NCBI GenBank assembly: GCA_050304175.1
Contig: JBNLDE010000044.1
Location: 1-9,392 of the forward strand
Length of the DNA: 9,392 nt
Source of the DNA: JAIOIW01 sp050304175
GTDB lineage: Bacteria; Pseudomonadota; Alphaproteobacteria; Rhizobiales; Rhizobiaceae
Direction of reading: 5' to 3'
Shown here: positions 7,663 to 9,392 of the stretch, one piece after another
How positions within the stretch are numbered: position 1 is the stretch's first letter
How the letters are laid out: every line of letters begins with the position of its first letter
Program-made: the position numbers and the translations under genes
Notes under the pieces: model-generated
The model's input: the letters and a program-made list of their open reading frames with translations, nothing else
What the model was told of the DNA's origin: nothing
Database searches by the model: none

Positions 7663-8072
7663 TTTTCTCGTCCCCTGTGATCTGCTGGCTGCCCGTTTTG
7701 CTGTCCCGTTCAGGCCGCCGTCTGATGCTTCGAGGATGTCAGGCAGCCTTGAATCCGTCGTTAAATCACGTGCTTAATTTGAGACAAACAAAGTTCAAAC
7801 AAGTGGTAAACGGCGGAAATCGTTAAGCATTCAAAGCCGCGCGATTCCGGGCTTGTTGGAAAAATGCATTTAAAATGATGGCGTGCCCGCGAAAGGTTTT
7901 GTTGACCACGGCGCGGGAAGGATTTCGAAATTTATCCGCCCGCGCCAACCGAATCCGGTTGCCGAAACGGCGCTGCGCGCGCAGAATTTCCGGCAAGCGA
8001 GGATTGAAATCGGAATTGCTTTTACGTTTACGTTAGCGTAAGAGATATTCATTCGAAACACGGGAGGATGAG
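7663..8072. other. 410-base non-coding divergent region
   Basis: No convincing gene lies here; a 63-codon minus-strand frame at 7870-8061 has no family features and runs through the operator. The region is more AT-rich than its surroundings, especially 7758-7880. Visible structure includes CAACCG inverted as CGGTTG around AATC (7946-7961), CCCGCG inverted as CGCGGG with a 20-base spacer (7886-7917), and TTAA pairs at 7761 and 7774. The clearest element is the operator-like repeat at 8021-8041. Promoters for both the Sel1-like and DUF2147 genes must lie here. Confidence 0.6.
8021..8041 (+). promoter_or_regulatory. MerR/LiuR-like operator upstream of the DUF2147 gene
   Basis: TTTACG occurs twice in tandem (8021-8026, 8027-8032), and the second copy forms an inverted repeat TTACG-TTAG-CGTAA (8028-8041). 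The pattern resembles the TTTACGTTTACGTAA-type sites I recall for LiuR, a MerR-family regulator of branched-chain amino acid and fatty acid breakdown in proteobacteria. A possible -35 TTGCTT (8016-8021) precedes it and AT-rich GATATT (8044-8049) follows, so the dyad would sit between promoter hexamers as in MerR promoters. The start codon is 31 bases downstream. Regulator identity is inference. Confidence 0.45.
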
Positions 8073-8423
8073 ATGTTTCGCACGATTACCGCAGCCGCAT
8101 TTGCCCTGACTGTCCTTGGCGGCACCGCCTATGCCGATCCGATCGAGGGCATGTGGAAACGCCCCGCATCCGAGGGCGGAACGCTGGAGCGCATCACCAA
8201 ATGCGGCAGCAGATATTGCGTGAAGGTGGCCAGCGGCAGCAATGCCGGCAAGTCGGCCGGGTGGATGAAGCCCGCCGGCGGCAACACCTACAAGGGCGAA
8301 ATCACCGACATCGATGCCGGCAAGACCTATTCCGGCAAGGGCAAGGTCAACGGCAATTCGCTGATCATGTCGGGTTGCGTGCTGATGGTGCTCTGCAAGT
8401 CCGAGACCTGGACGCGGCAGTAA
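8073..8423 (+). CDS. Secreted DUF2147-family protein
   Basis: The preprotein is 116 residues. Residues 1-21 are a Sec signal peptide (MFRTITAAAFALTVLGG, then cleavage at AYA/DP). The mature protein opens DPIEGMWKRP and closes SETWTRQ, the Trp-containing ends typical of DUF2147 domains. Four cysteines at 44, 49, 102 and 108 could form two disulfides, in keeping with a periplasmic location. The fold is expected to be a small lipocalin-like beta barrel, but the biochemical role of the family is not established. The gene has a strong ribosome site (GGGAGG 8062-8067, five bases before ATG), its own upstream region with a possible MerR-type operator, and a terminator just downstream, so it is probably transcribed alone. 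Confidence 0.85.
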   Translation: MFRTITAAAFALTVLGGTAYADPIEGMWKRPASEGGTLERITKCGSRYCVKVASGSNAGKSAGWMKPAGGNTYKGEITDIDAGKTYSGKGKVNGNSLIMSGCVLMVLCKSETWTRQ

Positions 8424-8449
8424 GCGCGGATCAACGATTTCTAGAAAAG

Positions 8450-8474
8450 CCGCGGCGGAGCCTCTCCGCCGCGG
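8450..8474. terminator. Bidirectional terminator hairpin
   Basis: CCGCGGCGGAG (8450-8460) is perfectly inverted as CTCCGCCGCGG (8464-8474) around the loop CCT. It is flanked by AAAA (8445-8448, with one bulged G) on the left and TTTT (8475-8478) on the right, so it works as an intrinsic terminator in both directions. It separates the convergent DUF2147 and GST genes. Confidence 0.88.
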
Positions 8475-8488
8475 TTTTCGTTTGCGGC

Positions 8489-9196
8489 CTAGCGGGCGCG
8501 CTGGCCGAACAGCACCGCCAGGGCTTCCTTGTCCCTGGCAACGTCGGCGATCCGCTTGCGGTGTTCCTCGCCGACCCTGATGCCCTTTTCCACAGCGGGC
8601 CGCGCCATCATGGTCTCGAACCAGCGCTTGAGGTGGGGAAAATCATCGAGATCCTGGCCCTGGCGCTTGTAGGGCTTGATCCAGCCGATGCAGGCCATGT
8701 CGGCAATCGAATAGTCGCCGGCGAGGAACTCGCGTTCGGCCAAACGCGTGTTCATCACGCCATAGAGGCGGTTGCACTCGTTGGTGTAGCGGTCGATGGC
8801 GTAGGGAAGCTGTTCCGGCGCGTAACCCCTGAAATGATGAGCCTGACCGGCCATCGGCCCCAGCCCGCCGACCTGCCAGAACAGCCATTCCTCGACCGCG
8901 ACCCGGGCGCGCTCGTCGGCTGGATAGAACCGGCCGAACTTGCGGCCGAGATATTGCAGGATGGCGCCGGATTCGAACACGGAGATCGGTTTTCCGCCCG
9001 GACCGTCGGGATCGACGATCGCCGGCATGCGGTTGTTGGGCGCGATTTCGAGAAACGCGGGCTCGAACTGTTCGCCGCGCGAGATGTTGACGTACTTGAT
9101 TTCGTAGGGCGCGCCGAGCTCTTCCAGCATGATGGTGATCTTCCAGCCATTGGGTGTGGGCCAGTAATAGAGCTCGATCGGTGCGTTTGGTCCCAT
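8489..9196 (-). CDS. Nu-class glutathione S-transferase family protein (YfcG-like)
   Basis: This 235-residue cytosolic protein has an N-terminal thioredoxin-like domain (about 6-90) and a C-terminal helical domain. IELYYWPTPNGWKI at 7-20 carries the Thr-Pro-Asn motif (14-16) of nu-class GSTs in place of a catalytic Ser or Cys. NNRMPAIV (54-61) holds the cis-Pro, and FESGAILQYL (74-83) binds the glutathione glutamyl part. WLFWQVGGLGPMAGQAHHF (104-122) is a class hallmark shared with E. coli YfcG and YghU. Such proteins bind glutathione disulfide and act as disulfide reductases rather than classical conjugating enzymes. DYSIADMAC (161-169) is the folding N-cap motif. The frame extends 49 codons upstream, but AGGAGG (9206-9211), nine bases before this ATG, and family length fix the start. 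Transcribed alone. The exact substrate is unknown. Confidence 0.93.
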   Translation of the reverse strand: MGPNAPIELYYWPTPNGWKITIMLEELGAPYEIKYVNISRGEQFEPAFLEIAPNNRMPAIVDPDGPGGKPISVFESGAILQYLGRKFGRFYPADERARVAVEEWLFWQVGGLGPMAGQAHHFRGYAPEQLPYAIDRYTNECNRLYGVMNTRLAEREFLAGDYSIADMACIGWIKPYKRQGQDLDDFPHLKRWFETMMARPAVEKGIRVGEEHRKRIADVARDKEALAVLFGQRAR

Positions 9197-9370
9197 TGCG
9201 ATGCGCCTCCTAGTCGGAAAGCGCGAGATAAAGCACAGGGGCACGCCCGCGCCAACGGATACGGCCGCCGGGCCGCTTAAAAAATGTTGAATCTCCGACA
9301 GGACCAAACCGCACAAGCGGCTGTTTCCGCAAATCGGACGCATCCCGACACAGCTTTCGGACTTCGCGCG

Positions 9371-9392
9371 GCAGGAGTAGGATGACGCCGTT
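9371..9392 (+). CDS. Possible start of a gene running off the right edge
   Basis: AGGAG at 9373-9377 lies four bases before ATG at 9382-9384, and only three full codons (Met-Thr-Pro at most) remain in the window. The ribosome site and divergent position to the GST make a start plausible, but nothing can be said about the product. Confidence 0.3.

Noticed and set aside
7761..7777. CtrA-type TTAA pair
   Set aside because: The spacing is nine bases rather than the expected seven and flanking bases do not fit.
7870..8061. 63-codon minus-strand frame in the intergenic region
   Set aside because: No recognisable domain, and it overlaps the operator-like repeat upstream of the DUF2147 gene.
9197..9343. 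N-terminal extension of the GST
   Set aside because: Nu-class GSTs begin just before the first strand, and AGGAGG precedes the inner ATG.

Overview
The window is a GC-rich, densely packed chromosomal segment. Its gene content (a Sel1-type micro-protein, a DUF2147 secreted protein, a nu-class GST, a methylcrotonyl-CoA-type biotin carboxylase subunit, and an RquA-like protein beside a NapC/NirT cytochrome) suggests an alphaproteobacterium, probably Hyphomicrobiales (Rhizobiales). That placement comes from recognising protein families, not from a marker gene. I saw no rRNA, tRNA, CRISPR array, transposase or integrase, and coding style is uniform throughout.

Layout. Positions 1-1480 run rightward: the last codons of an unidentified gene, an alpha/beta hydrolase, and a macro-domain (ADP-ribosyl hydrolase type) protein six bases behind it, closed by a strong hairpin at 1455-1480. 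Positions 1501-5069 are a leftward four-gene cluster. In transcription order it encodes an RquA-like SAM-fold protein (5069-4296), a membrane-anchored tetraheme NapC/NirT cytochrome c (4242-3562), a small secreted protein (3467-2982), and a larger secreted protein of four immunoglobulin-like domains in A-B-A-B order (2970-1501). A 255-base divergent intergenic region with an AT-rich island and a perfect 8-bp inverted repeat separates it from a rightward biotin-dependent acyl-CoA carboxylase alpha subunit (5325-7283). After a bidirectional terminator come a leftward 88-residue Sel1-like protein, a 410-base non-coding region with a MerR/LiuR-like operator, a rightward secreted DUF2147 protein, another bidirectional terminator and a leftward nu-class (YfcG-like) glutathione transferase. 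A gene may start at the last bases of the window.

The most interesting part is the 1501-5069 cluster. RquA proteins convert ubiquinone to rhodoquinone, and NapC/NirT proteins oxidise quinols and pass the electrons to periplasmic partners. The cluster could therefore pair a modified quinone with its own quinol dehydrogenase and two exported beta-sandwich proteins of unknown role. No terminal reductase is visible in the window, so the electron acceptor is unknown. The quinone link is inferred from family membership and gene order.
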